From Lycorma delicatula (Eukaryota > Arthropoda > Insecta > Hemiptera > Fulgoridae), in the NCBI RefSeq assembly GCF_047948215.1, contig NC_134458.1:143138036-143202035 (forward strand): a DNA stretch of 64,000 nucleotides, in the 5' to 3' direction. Shown here piece after piece: positions 13,140 to 24,700 of this stretch (position 1 is its first letter; the number at the start of each line of letters is the position of its first letter). A program made the position numbers and the translations under genes. The notes beneath the pieces were generated by a model. That model ran no database searches and had not been told where the DNA came from. It was given only the letters and a program-made list of their open reading frames with translations.

Positions 13140-13609
13140 AGTATTTCAGTTTATTGAGGTAGAACAATAAAAATTACTTATGTATACATATTTCAGAACA
13201 TCTTTTAGCAAATAATGTAAGAATACAAAAAAAACAACATTTATAGATTAGAAAGAAAAATACACCACTGTATATTCTAATATTAGTACAAAACATTCAA
13301 AACAATTATAATAATAATAAAAATATTGAAATAAAAAAAATTAAAATTAATAAAATATTATTAATATTAGTAGAAATAATCAATTGATCATAAAAGTAGA
13401 CTTCATCTAAGAATGTTTTAAATTTCTTTAAACGATAAAAGTATTTAGAGTTTGTCTTTTTACGGTGAACATTTTACACATGACAGTAATTTTTCCCGGC
13501 GCTGGAAATAATACCTACAACAAAACATTCAGTTATGTTCTTTGACTATATTATCGGAAGTATAATCATAAATAATACCGCTCTTTTATGTTTTGTCTTA
13601 TACATTATA

Positions 13610-13705
13610 ATCTGATATTATATTATAAAAATAATAAAATATTATATTATAAAAAAATGATATTATATTAAAAATGATATTATATTATAAAAATTTACCT
13701 CTATT
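13610..13705. repeat. AT minisatellite
   Basis: Three to four imperfect copies of a unit close to TGATATTATATTATAAAAA stand in tandem. Pure A/T apart from the G of each unit. Confidence 0.75.
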
Positions 13706-13909
13706 ATTATAAAAGAAAACCTATAAAAGATTTTTTTATTATAACGGAATAACATTTTCTTTTAAAGTTATATTTAAGTAACGTTTGTTTAATGTCTACA
13801 ATAAAGTGTTAAATTGTCTTATTATTTTTACAGCAAAAAAAAAATTAATATAGATCTCTCTTACCAATTTTATCACTACACACAACAATACAGTTTTGTA
13901 ACTACTGAA

Positions 13910-14240
13910 GACATCTATGGAATGCAAAGTTGGCGGGAGTTTATTACTCCCTACTTTATCGCAGAACCTGGACAGAGTCCCTTGCTGCTGTGAATCTACA
14001 GTTCAAGATCTGTATTTATACATACACAGGTATAAAAGGGTTGGGCCACATCCTGTTGAAAATTATCTGTTCAAGATATCATGCAGACAATAAGCCAATC
14101 AGATGGCAATGCAAACCAGTTATTCCCCTAATATACCGGCCTCTATGAAATTGGCTGCTATGACAACGGTCATGGCAACATTACCTGACGACATATAGCC
14201 CACAATATATCCTACTAGCTATAATAGGTTTCCATTCTAT
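13910..14240 (+). other. GC-richer island with a TATA-like box; no proven gene
   Basis: This segment stands out from its AT-rich surroundings. It contains TATAAAAGGG at 14,031-14,040. A 72-codon frame spans 13,930-14,148, and a shorter one begins at ATG 14,080, 40 bases after the TATA-like box. None resembles a known protein. It could be a core promoter with a first exon or part of an unrecognised repeat. Confidence 0.3.
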
Positions 14241-15950
14241 GATTAAATTACAGTTCTGGAAACTAATTTGCAGTTCTGTCCTACGGAAATAGAAACAGAA
14301 AATACGTACTACATTAACCTGACTTTCTTGAATTAAGAAAGGTTTTGTAAATAGTCTGCTTTTTTAAGATTTTTTAGGTGTATCCAAAAATTATTATTTA
14401 TTACGCTTATGAAATTAGGGATTATATTAAGGATTCAAAGAATATAGAATTTGAGTTAACATAGTGGGGAAGGTTATTTCCATAGGTGGCTCTTATAATA
14501 TTTCTCATTTTTTTATTACAGATATGTTTTCCATAGACAAACATTTTCTGTGAATATCTGTACGTCGTCAATTTAATCTGGAAATTAGTTATCTAAATTA
14601 AAGGGGACTCGAATTAACGGAAGGAAGCGAAAAAATTTAGATATGGCTTGCACAATAAATGGATATTAAATATTCACAGTTAGGGGAAAAAAACAGTACC
14701 CAAGAAAACATATTAGAAGATTAATTTAAACGTAAATATAAGAAAAATATATTATTATAAAATTACTCAACATTAATATCAATAAAATACTTTGTATATC
14801 ACCATGAAAAATTGTATCTTATTAACAATTAAGAAAATTAACAAGTATAATATTGAAAAATTTAGACCCTAGTCTATATCTTTTGTATTTTGTTAAAGTT
14901 TTATTGTTATAATTATATATGTTTTAATTATATATATATCATGTTACAGTCTCAATCATTAAAAATTTCTACATATTGGCACAAAATTAACAAAAGCCAA
15001 AAACTGCTACGCCACATTAAAGACCTCACAAATTTGTCATTAAAGCTAGATCAAATCCCTTCAATTTCCATGTTTATTTGTATTAATAATATATTACTTA
15101 GATCGGGAGATATGCAGAATTAATGACAAAAGTGGCCTTTTCTCTTTAAATTGAAATATTTCGCTTCAGAAGTATTGTAGATATACAAAAGTAAAGTAGA
15201 GTATTCAAGCTTTAATTTATTTTTTATATGTGTCACTTCAATTTTTTTCTACCTGTATATAATGTAGCAGTAATACGAAATAAACCGATTTATATTCTTT
15301 GTTACACAGCCACTTTACTAACGCAAGTTGTAGAACCTTCCTTTGTTCTGTGTAGCAATCACCAAATGTGTCACTTTGACGACTACTTAAAATAAATATG
15401 TCAAAAGAAATGACTATTTATTATATACAAAGCATTATTATTCAATTATCAACGAAGAAAAAGCGACAGGAAATACATACACAACACAAAATGAATTGAA
15501 ATAGAAAATAAATAAACATATTTTTGATCGCAAATTATACACAAATCAATTATCGGTTATCATATTTTTTTACACCAAAGTACAGCTTACTTCAGCCTGT
15601 TTAAAGTTCCGTTTAGTTTACGAATCATGTAGCATTTCTCAAACATGTATTAAAATGACTGTCATCAATACTTAAGTCAATTTTTATATGACTTTAGGGA
15701 TGTATAAGTTAAACAACGCGATTTGTCCAATCCTGCATGAATTGACAGGATTATCGGTGCTTGTTCAGTACCAATTCTGTCACATGTGGTAAACGAGTAA
15801 ATGGATTTTCATTCCAGTCGGTGTCTGTTGCATTTCAAACCTTTATAAAGACAGTAGTTGTTTTATTATTTTCATCAGCATTTTTCTGTGCAATCAGTAA
15901 ACGGTTTTTAAAAAGTCAGTCTTTTACTCACGTATTTGTGAAGTTAAACC
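14241..15950. other. No gene seen; probable 5' flank of the hAT element
   Basis: AT-rich sequence. The last 200 bases (15,750-15,950) are less AT-rich and directly precede the transposase start codon, so they are probably the hAT leader. Terminal inverted repeats were not found. Confidence 0.45.
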
Positions 15951-17325
15951 ATGTCGGAAGCAAGAAAGAAGAAACGACAGTACAGTGCAGAATATATTAA
16001 ATACGTATTTATCGAAAATCAATCATCATCAATGTGCCTTATTTGTCAAAAAAACCTTTTCAAATGAAGCGATGAAGCCTTCCAGATTACAAGACGTTTC
16101 AATAAAATGCACTCAGATAATAATGACAAAGATGTGGTCTATTTTCAAGGTCTGGAAAAGCAGCAGTACGTAGCTGAACCGCTCAACCAACTGCATCAAA
16201 ATTTTTATAACGGCTTCCAAGCAAGACGATGTCGGACTTCGAGCTTCGTACGATATATAATTGTTAAAATAGGCAAACCACACACTATTGGGGAAGATTT
16301 AATTTTTCCGGCAGTAAAAGAAGTAATAACCACTGTGCTCCGTAAACCAGCGGCAGATATTATCTGAAAAATTCCTTTGAGCAATGTGTCTATGCAAAGA
16401 CGAATCGATGAGATGGCTGAAAACATCGAAGAATCATTATGCAATCATCTGAAAACTTTTCAATTCAGTTGGATGAGTCCACTTTACCAACTAATGAAGC
16501 ATTGTTGTTGTCATACTTGAGGTTTATCAAAGATGAGAAAATATGTCAAGAACTATCATTTTCTAGAAATTTAGAGACAAATGCAGAGGAATAAACCATA
16601 TATAATACACTGGAAAAGTTTTATGACGAAAAGGAAATTCTTTTAAAGAATATTTTGTTAACTGGTTCTGATGATGCTCTGGCTATGATAGGACGTCACA
16701 AAGGCTTCATAGCGTACTTAAAAAATAAAGTTCCAGACGTGCTTTGTGTACATTGTATCATTCATCGCCAACATTTTGTTACGAGAAACCTGAGTAAACG
16801 CATTCATACATCACTGCAATATGTTATCAGAGCAGTTAATAAAATCAGAAGCAGCTCACTAAATCACAGATTATGTAGTCAGTTTTGCGTTGCCAGTGAT
16901 GAAGATTTCAACCGCTTGCTGCTTCCAGAAGTGCACTGACTATCAAAAGGTACTTGTCTTGACTCGATTTATAATTTGTTTGAATCTGTGATAGAATTCC
17001 TGGAAAACAAACCCACAGAGTAGCGCGACACCTCATTATTTGAAAGAAAGATATTGCGTATTTGACCTATATAAATTGTTTAATGATATTAATCTCCAGT
17101 TTCATGGCGACGACTTGAACTTGATTAAAACAAAAAATGTCGTTGCTGCTTTGGTAGCCAAACTGCTATTACACAAAAGAAATATTGACAGACGTGAATT
17201 TAATAACTTCCCTAATTTATCAGCAGTATCCTTCAACAAACGACGACTTGCTTGTTTACTGCCAACACTTGGAGAACCTCTACGGTGATTTCATAGAACG
17301 ATTCCGGGACATTTTAAATATGGAC
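15951..17325 (+). pseudogene. hAT transposase (ZBED-like), broken
   Basis: ATG 15,951 begins MSEARKKKRQYSAEYIKY, followed by the CLIC cysteine pair of a BED-type zinc finger. A one-base insertion in an A run near 16,053 shifts the frame; homology continues in another frame (HSDNNDKDVVYFQGLEKQQY). A third stretch carries LDESTLPTNEALLLSYLRF near 16,470-16,525, the first catalytic aspartate region of hAT transposases. Next come SDDALAMIGRHKGFIAYLKN and VHCIIHRQHF (16,655-16,790). The block usually read EVRWLSKG appears as EVH-stop-LSKG, a TGG to TGA change at 16,937-16,939. Further stops follow and the frame ends near ERFRDILNMD. The C-terminal dimerisation domain is missing. Inactive. Confidence 0.85.
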
Positions 17326-18217
17326 ATGATACATTAATATCTTTAGTCGAAAAGATATTTCTGAAAATAGGTTTAATACTTTTCCTAGTAGTGTATAATA
17401 ATATTTGAATTTTTTTTAATATCAAAAGTATCTGATCATTATTAACGATTAAAAAAAAAAGAATTCGTTTTTAATCGAGACGATTTTGCATTTAATCTAA
17501 AAAGATTTCGATTAAACGTGAAATCTTTTATCAAAGTTAAGTAATTTCAAATTCTTATGTAAATTTTCTACATAAATCTGAGCTGTGCTATTGTTGACCG
17601 AATGATAATAAATTATAAAAACATTGTAAACGTTTGAATGTCAAGACGTATATACGGAGTTTTATTAGATTACGAATCTAAAGAGCGTGCAATACACTGT
17701 TAGTTCATCACAACAATAATTATTTGTAATACACTATATGTATGTACATATTTGTGTGTTTATTAAGCTTCTTGTATTTTATTCACTCTCGTTCTTTAAG
17801 AAAATTAATTATCAATAAATAACTGTCCCTAATCTCGGTAACAACAATTCATAAAGAAACGACTGTTTTGTATGTATTTTATTATTTAGAGAAAGGAGTA
17901 GGCTCAGAACATTCAAATAATGAAAAAAAGAATTATATAAATAATTAATACAATTTTTTTTTGCTTTTTATTTATTTTTTCTATCGCTTGTTTATAATCG
18001 CATCAACGATAACAATCATTAGCGACTTAATAAAACTAAGTAATCATGAATAATAGATAATAAACACCAAACATTGGATAAGAAACTGGAACATGAATAT
18101 CACATATTGGAACATGGCTACTAGAATATTTTCACTGCCAACACAGTACTCCGTAACGGATCCACGTAAGCAAAATCGCTAAATCAAGTTCTTCATTCTA
18201 TTACCACAGAGAAACCT
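17326..18217. other. No gene seen
   Basis: AT-rich sequence between the hAT and LINE remnants. No inverted terminal repeat of the hAT element was recognised. Only short chance frames. Confidence 0.5.
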
Positions 18218-18443
18218 CTACAGTCTTTTGTTGAATTTCTTTCGGTTGCGTAAAGCCTTTACGTCTGAACCCAGGTTTAATTGTCGCCGAACAGATCCGA
18301 ACATTGGTAAGTCTATGAGTAGATGGTTTACAGACTATTTTACATTGCACTCCTCACAGTTCTGCTGAGGAGAGCCAAATATATAGGCGTGGGTTAGCTT
18401 TGTGTGCCCAGTACTGAGCCGAGTTAGGATGACTTGATCTCCT
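18218..18443 (-). pseudogene. LINE ORF2 C-terminal fragment
   Basis: The minus strand reads DQVILTRLSTGHTKLTHAYI, then C-x2-C and VNHLLIDLP, ending ...RNRKKFNKRL and TAG at 18,218-18,220. This is the RLR-x-GHT...TH and C..C...HLL block found after RNase H in I/R1/Jockey-type ORF2 proteins. One in-frame TAG interrupts it after CEECNVK. Only the last 75 or so codons remain; 5' truncation near 18,450 is typical of LINE insertion. Confidence 0.8.
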
Positions 18444-19114
18444 CTGTTGTTTGGGGTAAAATATATAATTATACATCTTTACAATCCTCATAATATTTAT
18501 ACATCCTTTTATTATAAAATTAATAAGAAATTATTAACAATTGTCCTAATTAATTTTTTTATGTTTAGGACATGTTTTCGCTTTTCAAAAGGGATTTAAA
18601 AATATTAAATACAATGGAAAATTTTCTGCATACTCTCTAAAATCTAGAACTAATCCAATGAAACGGGTATCCCCATACCTCATACCTAGCAGATAGAAAT
18701 ATCACTTGAACCGTCAAACCATGAATTACTTTGTATAATTTAGACTTTCGGCTTTATTCCTATAAAATATTAGGTGTTAGGTGTTACCAAACACCTGATA
18801 TTTTAGGTGTCCATTTTCAAGTATGGTATTCATTTTTTTAACTATGGCAACCCATAAACAATATCAGTATAACATAATTTACATTGAATGGTAGAATTTT
18901 GTCATGGTTTCACAAGGCACTGAAAAAGGTTTACGTAAAATTCTGAGGGTATGACAACCTAACTTAAATCGCGGCCATTTAATCAATTTTACAGTTTTCA
19001 GTTGCCGGATTTAGTGGTGTACAAAAAATTGTTATAAATTATTATTGTTAAAAAAAGTAAAACAGTAAATAGTAAACTACGTTTTATTAATATAATATTA
19101 AATTTTTTTCAATT

Positions 19115-19153
19115 AAATGTGACAAAAGTAATTGTATTACTTTTGTCACATTT
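19115..19153. repeat. Perfect 18-bp hairpin with 3-nt loop
   Basis: AAATGTGACAAAAGTAAT, loop tgt, then its exact reverse complement. No mismatch in either arm. No terminal repeat family was linked to it. Confidence 0.95.
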
Positions 19154-19319
19154 GTAAAAAAGTCAAACAGTAAAAGCAATTATATATGTAAAAATAATCG
19201 TCTTTTAAGGTGACTGTTGAAGTTGTAAATCACGTCATATATAGGTGTAAGACTTGATTAAAGAAATTAAATTGATAGACAGTTGTAAAATAGAAAATAA
19301 TAGTTTTTTTGGAATTATG

Positions 19320-19765
19320 ATGCACAGGACACGGTGATGCACTCTGTCATTTTGGTAAATTTCGGTCGTACTTAAGCACTTTTCGAAGAAACTCTCTTGT
19401 AAATGTAGATATATTCACATAATAATAAATTTAATTTTAGAGATTGATTAAACATACATAACTCATAATAAAACTAAGTGGAAAACAGGCAAAGCGAATG
19501 CATATATTATATTACAATACAAATTATATACAAAATCTTCAAACGTTTGGATGGATAACGTAACATAAAAAACACGGTACCATTTAGTCGCTGTGTATTC
19601 CTTGTGATATAGGTCCATCTCCTATGGTATAATCTTAATACATGACACACAGCATTCACTTATTATTATTACACACGAGAAATATTTCTATGAGATAGCC
19701 TCCATATTCGATTAAATCTACTTTGTCCATTTTTTGTGCAGCATCATTTTCAGTCACATCAGATA
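19320..19765. repeat. Outlying copies of array blocks b and g
   Basis: 19,330-19,430 resembles the end of block b (CGTACTTAAGC then GAA-rich sequence and a TGTA-G-T-ATTCACA tail). 19,590-19,760 resembles block g at 11,265-11,460, sharing ATAGGTCCAT, CATTCAC/ACTCAC and ACACGAGAAAT. The b then g order is the same as at 10.3-11.4 kb. Confidence 0.6.
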
Positions 19766-20321
19766 CGAATTACAAGCCAAATTGTTAATTTAATTTACTG
19801 GTAAATGTGAATATTAAAATGATTGTTAATGCCTAATTATGCGGAAGTTAAGCAAGTTAAACTTTTTTTTATACATTAATGTAGTGCTTTTAAGAAGCAA
19901 GTAAACACCTGCAAATATTATTTTACATTATAAAATAAATGAAAGTTCATCACCAATTTTTATAAAAATATTATTTTAATTTCTTTTATAATTAATCGAT
20001 TACTAAATTTCGTTTTATTAAATAGACCTAACTTACAACTAATAGAATGATTCAGTTGTAGAACAATCAGTCTTATTTACAATGAAATAATTAAACGTTT
20101 TTCTAAACTAAAAAGTTCCAAAAAAATGTTGCCGCCACTGGAAAACCATAAGAAAGGGAAACACTAGAAACGTATTTTATACTATTTTTATGATCATGTA
20201 GATAATTTCAAAGCATTATATTGAGTTTCTTTTTTCATTATTTACAATAAATTAATTAATCTTAATTTTATTAATAAACAAAATTTTAGCGATTTCTATC
20301 AATTTATCTTATGTTCTTATT

Positions 20322-20334
20322 CCTACACTTTCTT
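20322..20334. repeat. Target-site duplication, left copy
   Basis: CCTACACTTTCTT is identical to 22,697-22,709. On the minus strand it directly follows the poly(A) tail of the LINE derivative, with which it overlaps by a few T/A bases. Confidence 0.9.
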
Positions 20335-20501
20335 TTTTTTTTTTTTTTCTTGAGGTTTTCAGGGGCATCGACTACTTTGGTCATTAGCCCCATCCCACTT
20401 CAAAAAAAATAAATAAAAAAGGGTTCAATATTTCACATTTTCATGTGTCAAAAAAAATGGTCGAAATTTTACTTTTCCTTATAATTTCTGATCCAATAAA
20501 A

Positions 20502-22151
20502 TTACTTTCTAGGCTTTCCTTTCGGCCATCCTTTTTTACACCGTTTTTCCATTCTGCGAACGGCCTCATCTTCCGACGACAGTGTGTCTGGGGCTTCGGA
20601 CATGGCATCGTCTTCTCTTTCTGACGCCAATGACGTTCGCCGGCTTACATCACGTGATGAAAGCTTCAATGGTGCTGTGAGCATCGTTGCAATTGAATCT
20701 AAACTTGCAACCGATGCACTTTCGGCGGCTGATGAACTTGATTCAATGTCTAAGGCTGTGCTTGGGTCGGCTGATACAGATGCTCTCGCCACAGTTGTTC
20801 TCTGAGCTTTTGGGGCCTCTGTACGTACAGTTTTATTATCGTCTGTGTCTGGTGCTTTTTCGATAGTTACTTGCACCTCCATTTTGGTTGACGCAGATTT
20901 TTCCTGTACTCTTGTCACAGTATCCTTAGCTATATGACTCGTCATCGGGGTGATCCTTTGATCTTTGTCGGATAAATCAAGATTTTTCTTCATTACGTCT
21001 ATTGATGGAGATATAATCGAAGATTTTGCCGGTTTTTTAAACTGCGCTGGTACGGGTCTTCTGTCAGCGACGTCAGTCCGGGAATGAGCCTTCTCATGTT
21101 TACTTTGTTGTGTCTGATGAGTCGACTCGATCTTGGAATCAATGATTCTTTCTATCATTGTCGCGAGACTTGGTGCCATCGTATTAAGCAACTGCTCCAC
21201 GTTGATTTTAGATTTGGGGGGAGCAGCAGCTGCTTCTGCGTATGTAGTCGATGGTCTAGGTGTACGTAGGTTTACAATCTTCTTCGCTTCAGGGTAGCTG
21301 ACTTTTTGAACTGTTTTAACTTCCTGAATGGCTGTTTCTGATTTGTATACTGGGCAGTTCCTAGATCGACAGTTATGGTGCCCTTTACAATTAATGCAGA
21401 CTGGAGGGTCTTTACATGGATCACCCTCATGTATGTTCATTCCGCATATACAAATTTCCTGCGCTTCACATCTAGCTGCAGTGTGTCCGAAACGTTGACA
21501 CCTAAAACATCTCATCGGCTGCGGAATAAATGCCCTTACATCAAGCCGATGGATGCCAGCTCGTACCTATTCAGGAAGATTTGGCCTATTGAATGTCAAA
21601 ACATGAGAGGCCGAAGGAAGAATCTCACCATTTCGTCTCATACTAAGTCTGCGACAATGTGTCACTCCTTGACTAGACATTTCCTGCACTATTTCTTCTT
21701 CAGTACAGTTAAGAAGATCTCGGCAAACAACAACTCCTCTGGATGAATTAAGTGTACTATGCGGTTGGACAGTAACCGCAAATTCACCGATCTTCTTCAA
21801 CGCCTGGACTTTCTGGCTTTGCATGTCGTTGATAGTTTCGACATGTAATCCATTAAACGTCATACGGATTTCCTTGACAGGACCACCAGCACAATTAGTA
21901 ATCTCTCTAGCAATTAAGAATGGACTTACCTTTTGGAAGTTACCATTCACTTTCGTAATGACCAAAAATCTTGGTTTGGGAACATTATTTCCAAACAAAG
22001 CTCTTCTTAAATCTTTACTGATTTTATCAGCATCTTTTCTCATGTTATCAGTCTCCTTACCCCTTTTCCTCTTCGCTTCTGGCGAATCGGCGGTTTCTAA
22101 ACGAGGGTGTTTACGTGCACCCTCTGCCACGTTTGATTGTTCAATATTCAT
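20502..22151 (-). pseudogene. LINE ORF1 (gag-like, zinc-knuckle) with one internal stop
   Basis: ATG 22,151 to TAG 20,502 is a single frame of 549 residues, interrupted only by a TAG at 21,567-21,569 (codon 195, after FNRPNLPE). The N-terminal third is basic (KHPRLETADSPEAKRKRGK) and leads into an RRM-like nucleic-acid-binding region. Zinc knuckles follow: CFRCQRFGHTAARC at residues 215-228, CICGMNIHEGDPC at 234-246, then a third C-x2-C-x3-H motif. The family block YPEAKKIVNLR follows, then a long low-complexity Ser/Ala/Glu tail ending KKGWPKGKPRK. ORF1 of I/Jockey-type LINEs coats element RNA. With a single nonsense change the copy looks young; read-through or downstream initiation at M213 could still give a knuckle-bearing fragment. 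Confidence 0.9.
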
Positions 22152-22696
22152 GAACAGTGGATCCCTTCTGTAGCAAGGCTAGCCGCCGGGGTACACCCCC
22201 ACTCCAGGGCTACTAACCTTGGAGGTCCGATCCGGTACTCCGGTGGAACCGGCATATGTCCTGGCAGAGAGCAGATGCGCAGTCTCTGCACTGACTCCAG
22301 GCTCCTACTCACCGAAGTTTTCAGAGTTCCCATGCACCGACATACATGGGCACCATTGCTACATGCTTGCCATCGCAGGGGGCATGTGGACAACGGAAGG
22401 GTCTCCGTTACACCTGTAATAGCAATGACCCTGGCCGCCACACCGCCAGCTCTAAGAGTGGTATGAATCCATTTCCAAAATCGTTTGTTATTCTATTTCC
22501 TGCAGGTAGCCAAAAATCCAGTCCGTTTAGTGACCTGAAGTTGGAGCCAGGTCAAACTTAACAAAGCATAACCGAGGAATTTACTCGGAACCCCGTTAGC
22601 CAGCTATATGTAATGTACGAAAGTACAGCTGTTGCCGCCCTGGACGTGGAACATAGATGTTGTGTTCCGGACGTGGGGATTATCTACCTCAGGGCA
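22152..22696 (-). promoter_or_regulatory. 5' untranslated region and presumed internal promoter of the LINE derivative
   Basis: GC-rich segment between the element's 5' end and the ORF1 start. Because the insertion is full length with flanking duplications, the internal promoter that such LINEs carry at their 5' end should lie here. Open frames on both strands inside it do not look like proteins. Confidence 0.55.
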
Positions 22697-22709
22697 CCTA
22701 CACTTTCTT
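22697..22709. repeat. Target-site duplication, right copy
   Basis: CCTACACTTTCTT, identical to 20,322-20,334, directly abutting the 5' end of the element. Confidence 0.9.
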
Positions 22710-24700
22710 ATCTTCTGTTAAGGGTAATTGGTTGCATATTTTAATGTGAAAAAAACGCCATATTAAAAGAGGTTATTATTTAATAAAATGATTACAAAGT
22801 TTTTGTTAACTTATTTTATATCAAAATTAAAAGTAAAATGTACAGCAAAGTTAACAGCGCAAAACGTTTTTGCTTATACCAAAAAAAAATAAAAAATAAA
22901 TAAATATTATTTTTTCTCGTTAATAACAATAAAATTAATTGAAAATTATATCTTATAAGCTTTTAAAAACTTCACCTGGTGTGTTTCTATAACGACCTCA
23001 GCTTCAAGAGAGTGGATCTGTTATAAACCAGTCATTTTAAATATTAAATGTGCTTAATTATATAAGATCGTTTTTTTAACGCTAACTTCATACAACGTTT
23101 GTTCCTAAATAAATTATGAAATTCCTTTCTAAAATTCAAAAATAATGAATTGGTTAAATCTACCTTTACAGAGCAGTAAAGAAGTCATTCAAGTAATCTG
23201 AGATTAATACAATGGCCTTTATATTTTATGATTCGTAGTATAATTTCGCTTAGTTCAAGTAGTGTTGTCAGGTTGACAAGGACGACGTTCTTGTCAAATG
23301 TTGTCAAGAACAACATATTACGCTGTTAAAAACGTAATCGCAACATGAATGTTACAACAGATGAAAGTTACACTTATCTGTATGAAAAAATATTTGTTAC
23401 AATTTGACAAGTACATTTAGATGGTAACTCGCAGCATTAGAGCATCATGATATAACGGAAATATAAGAGGGGACATATAGAAAATGCCACCATAGTATAT
23501 ATCCGTTGTATTTATAACGGATTAATCTTAATTTCTTCTTCAAAAAAAATTAATCTTGAAAATAATAAAAGAAAAAACTGCTCATTTTGTTCTCAGTTTC
23601 TTAATATTAGAGAAAATGTAATTGTAATGTGTGAATAAATCAACAGCACAAATATACTAGTCTTTTGCACAACCTATCGGAATTAGGTAAGTTTTATATA
23701 GTTTCTTCTTTCTATTATTTTAACTTTTATATTTTAAAGACTCCGTCTGCGATATTAGTTTTGAGTTTTATTTCACTTTTTTGACTTTTGTTTTAATAAA
23801 CTTATATTAATTTTAAACCTTATAAGTTTTATTATTTTAGAGTTATTTTACCTTTTTATTATAGAAAATTCCGGGTGATGATAACTCACAGGCGTTTTTC
23901 GCCCCCCCCCCAAAAAAAAATAAATAAATAAACAAATATATTACGCATATAAGCTCTTAAACTAATTTATCAAAGATATATCATTTTGGTAAGATATTTA
24001 CACCACGTAAGTATTTAAATCGCTGTATTGAAAATAAAATTTAAAAATTTTGTCATTTCTCTTGAATATTAAGCCATCTCAATTTTGTGTATATCTATTG
24101 TGATGCAGGTGAGTAATATTTGGCAAAATTCTAATAATTTCGACAAAGAGCACCACACCTGTTCCACAGTAAACATTATTCTAGGGACTCTTCAAATTTT
24201 CGATGCAAGTATAATGTAATTCTAATGCTGAACATTATACTATAATCTACTTTGAAATATTGAATCATGAAAAATTCGTACTGCACATTTTAAATGTGTG
24301 TTTTAAAAAACAGGTGCCATTAAACAAAAGGTAGTCAAATATTTATGAATTGTTGTTCCGTAATCATTTCTTTTTCAAAAAAACAACCAGAAATATTCTG
24401 ATTCGAATCAAATGGAATATTTAAATATAAAAAAAAAATTTTTTATAATGTTGAGCTATTTACCTTAAATTAGCAAAACGTTCATTCCTAATCAGCTGCC
24501 GTCTACGTGTCTTTTACCTGAAGAACGTAATCGGAAGTATGCTTCATAGCTTAAATGATGTAGAATTTATATAATAATCACACAGCATTACATGCGATAG
24601 AATATACAACAAAACTCATTGTTATTGTATAGACATTCTTATAAAAGCACATAATCGTTAACATTTAATTCCAAAACAGCAGTGGTAAACAATCTTTAAA
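22710..24700. other. No gene seen
   Basis: AT-rich. A short patch near 23,260-23,310 holds overlapping small inverted repeats around TTGTCA...TGACAA, and a C10 homopolymer lies near 23,901-23,910. No coding stretch was recognised. Confidence 0.5.

Larger units (their letters stand above)
7952..13460. repeat. Degenerate, rearranged array of related sequence blocks
   Basis: At least seven kinds of block recur here, diverged and in partly shuffled order. Block a: about 7,952-8,050 and 12,367-12,470. Block b: 8,046-8,345, 8,583-8,865, 10,333-10,720. Block c: 9,145-9,325, and 12,472-12,500 with 12,690-12,805. Block d: 9,395-9,750 and 10,815-11,165. Block e: 11,600-11,850, 12,800-13,030, 13,190-13,460. 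Block f (with a stem-loop): 11,880-12,080 and 13,068-13,170. Block g: 11,265-11,460. The order b-d-g-e-f-a-c suggests an old tandem duplication of a unit of a few kb, later broken by deletions. No coding capacity is visible. Outlying copies lie near 19.3-19.8 and 24.7-25.3 kb. Confidence 0.75.
20335..22696 (-). mobile_element. ORF1-only non-LTR retroelement (HAL1-like), full insertion
   Basis: On the minus strand the element runs: 5' untranslated region 22,696-22,152 (GC-rich), one gag-like ORF1 (22,151-20,502), about 110 bases of AT-rich 3' sequence, a terminal hairpin (GGGGC...GCCCC, 20,391-20,362), AAAACCTCAAG and a poly(A) tail (T run 20,333-20,348). Perfect 13-bp target-site duplications bound it, so both ends are original. 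ORF2 (endonuclease/reverse transcriptase) is absent although the insertion is complete. It must therefore have been mobilised by an autonomous partner, as mammalian HAL1 elements are by L1. Confidence 0.85.

Noticed and set aside
21113..21150. CTGATGAGTCGACTCG, resembling a hammerhead core
   Set aside because: No GAAA follows at a usable distance and the sequence is antisense to ORF1 codons, so it is chance.
20584..22561. Plus-strand frames of 66-123 codons across the LINE derivative
   Set aside because: They are antisense shadows of the minus-strand ORF1 and of the GC-rich 5' region.
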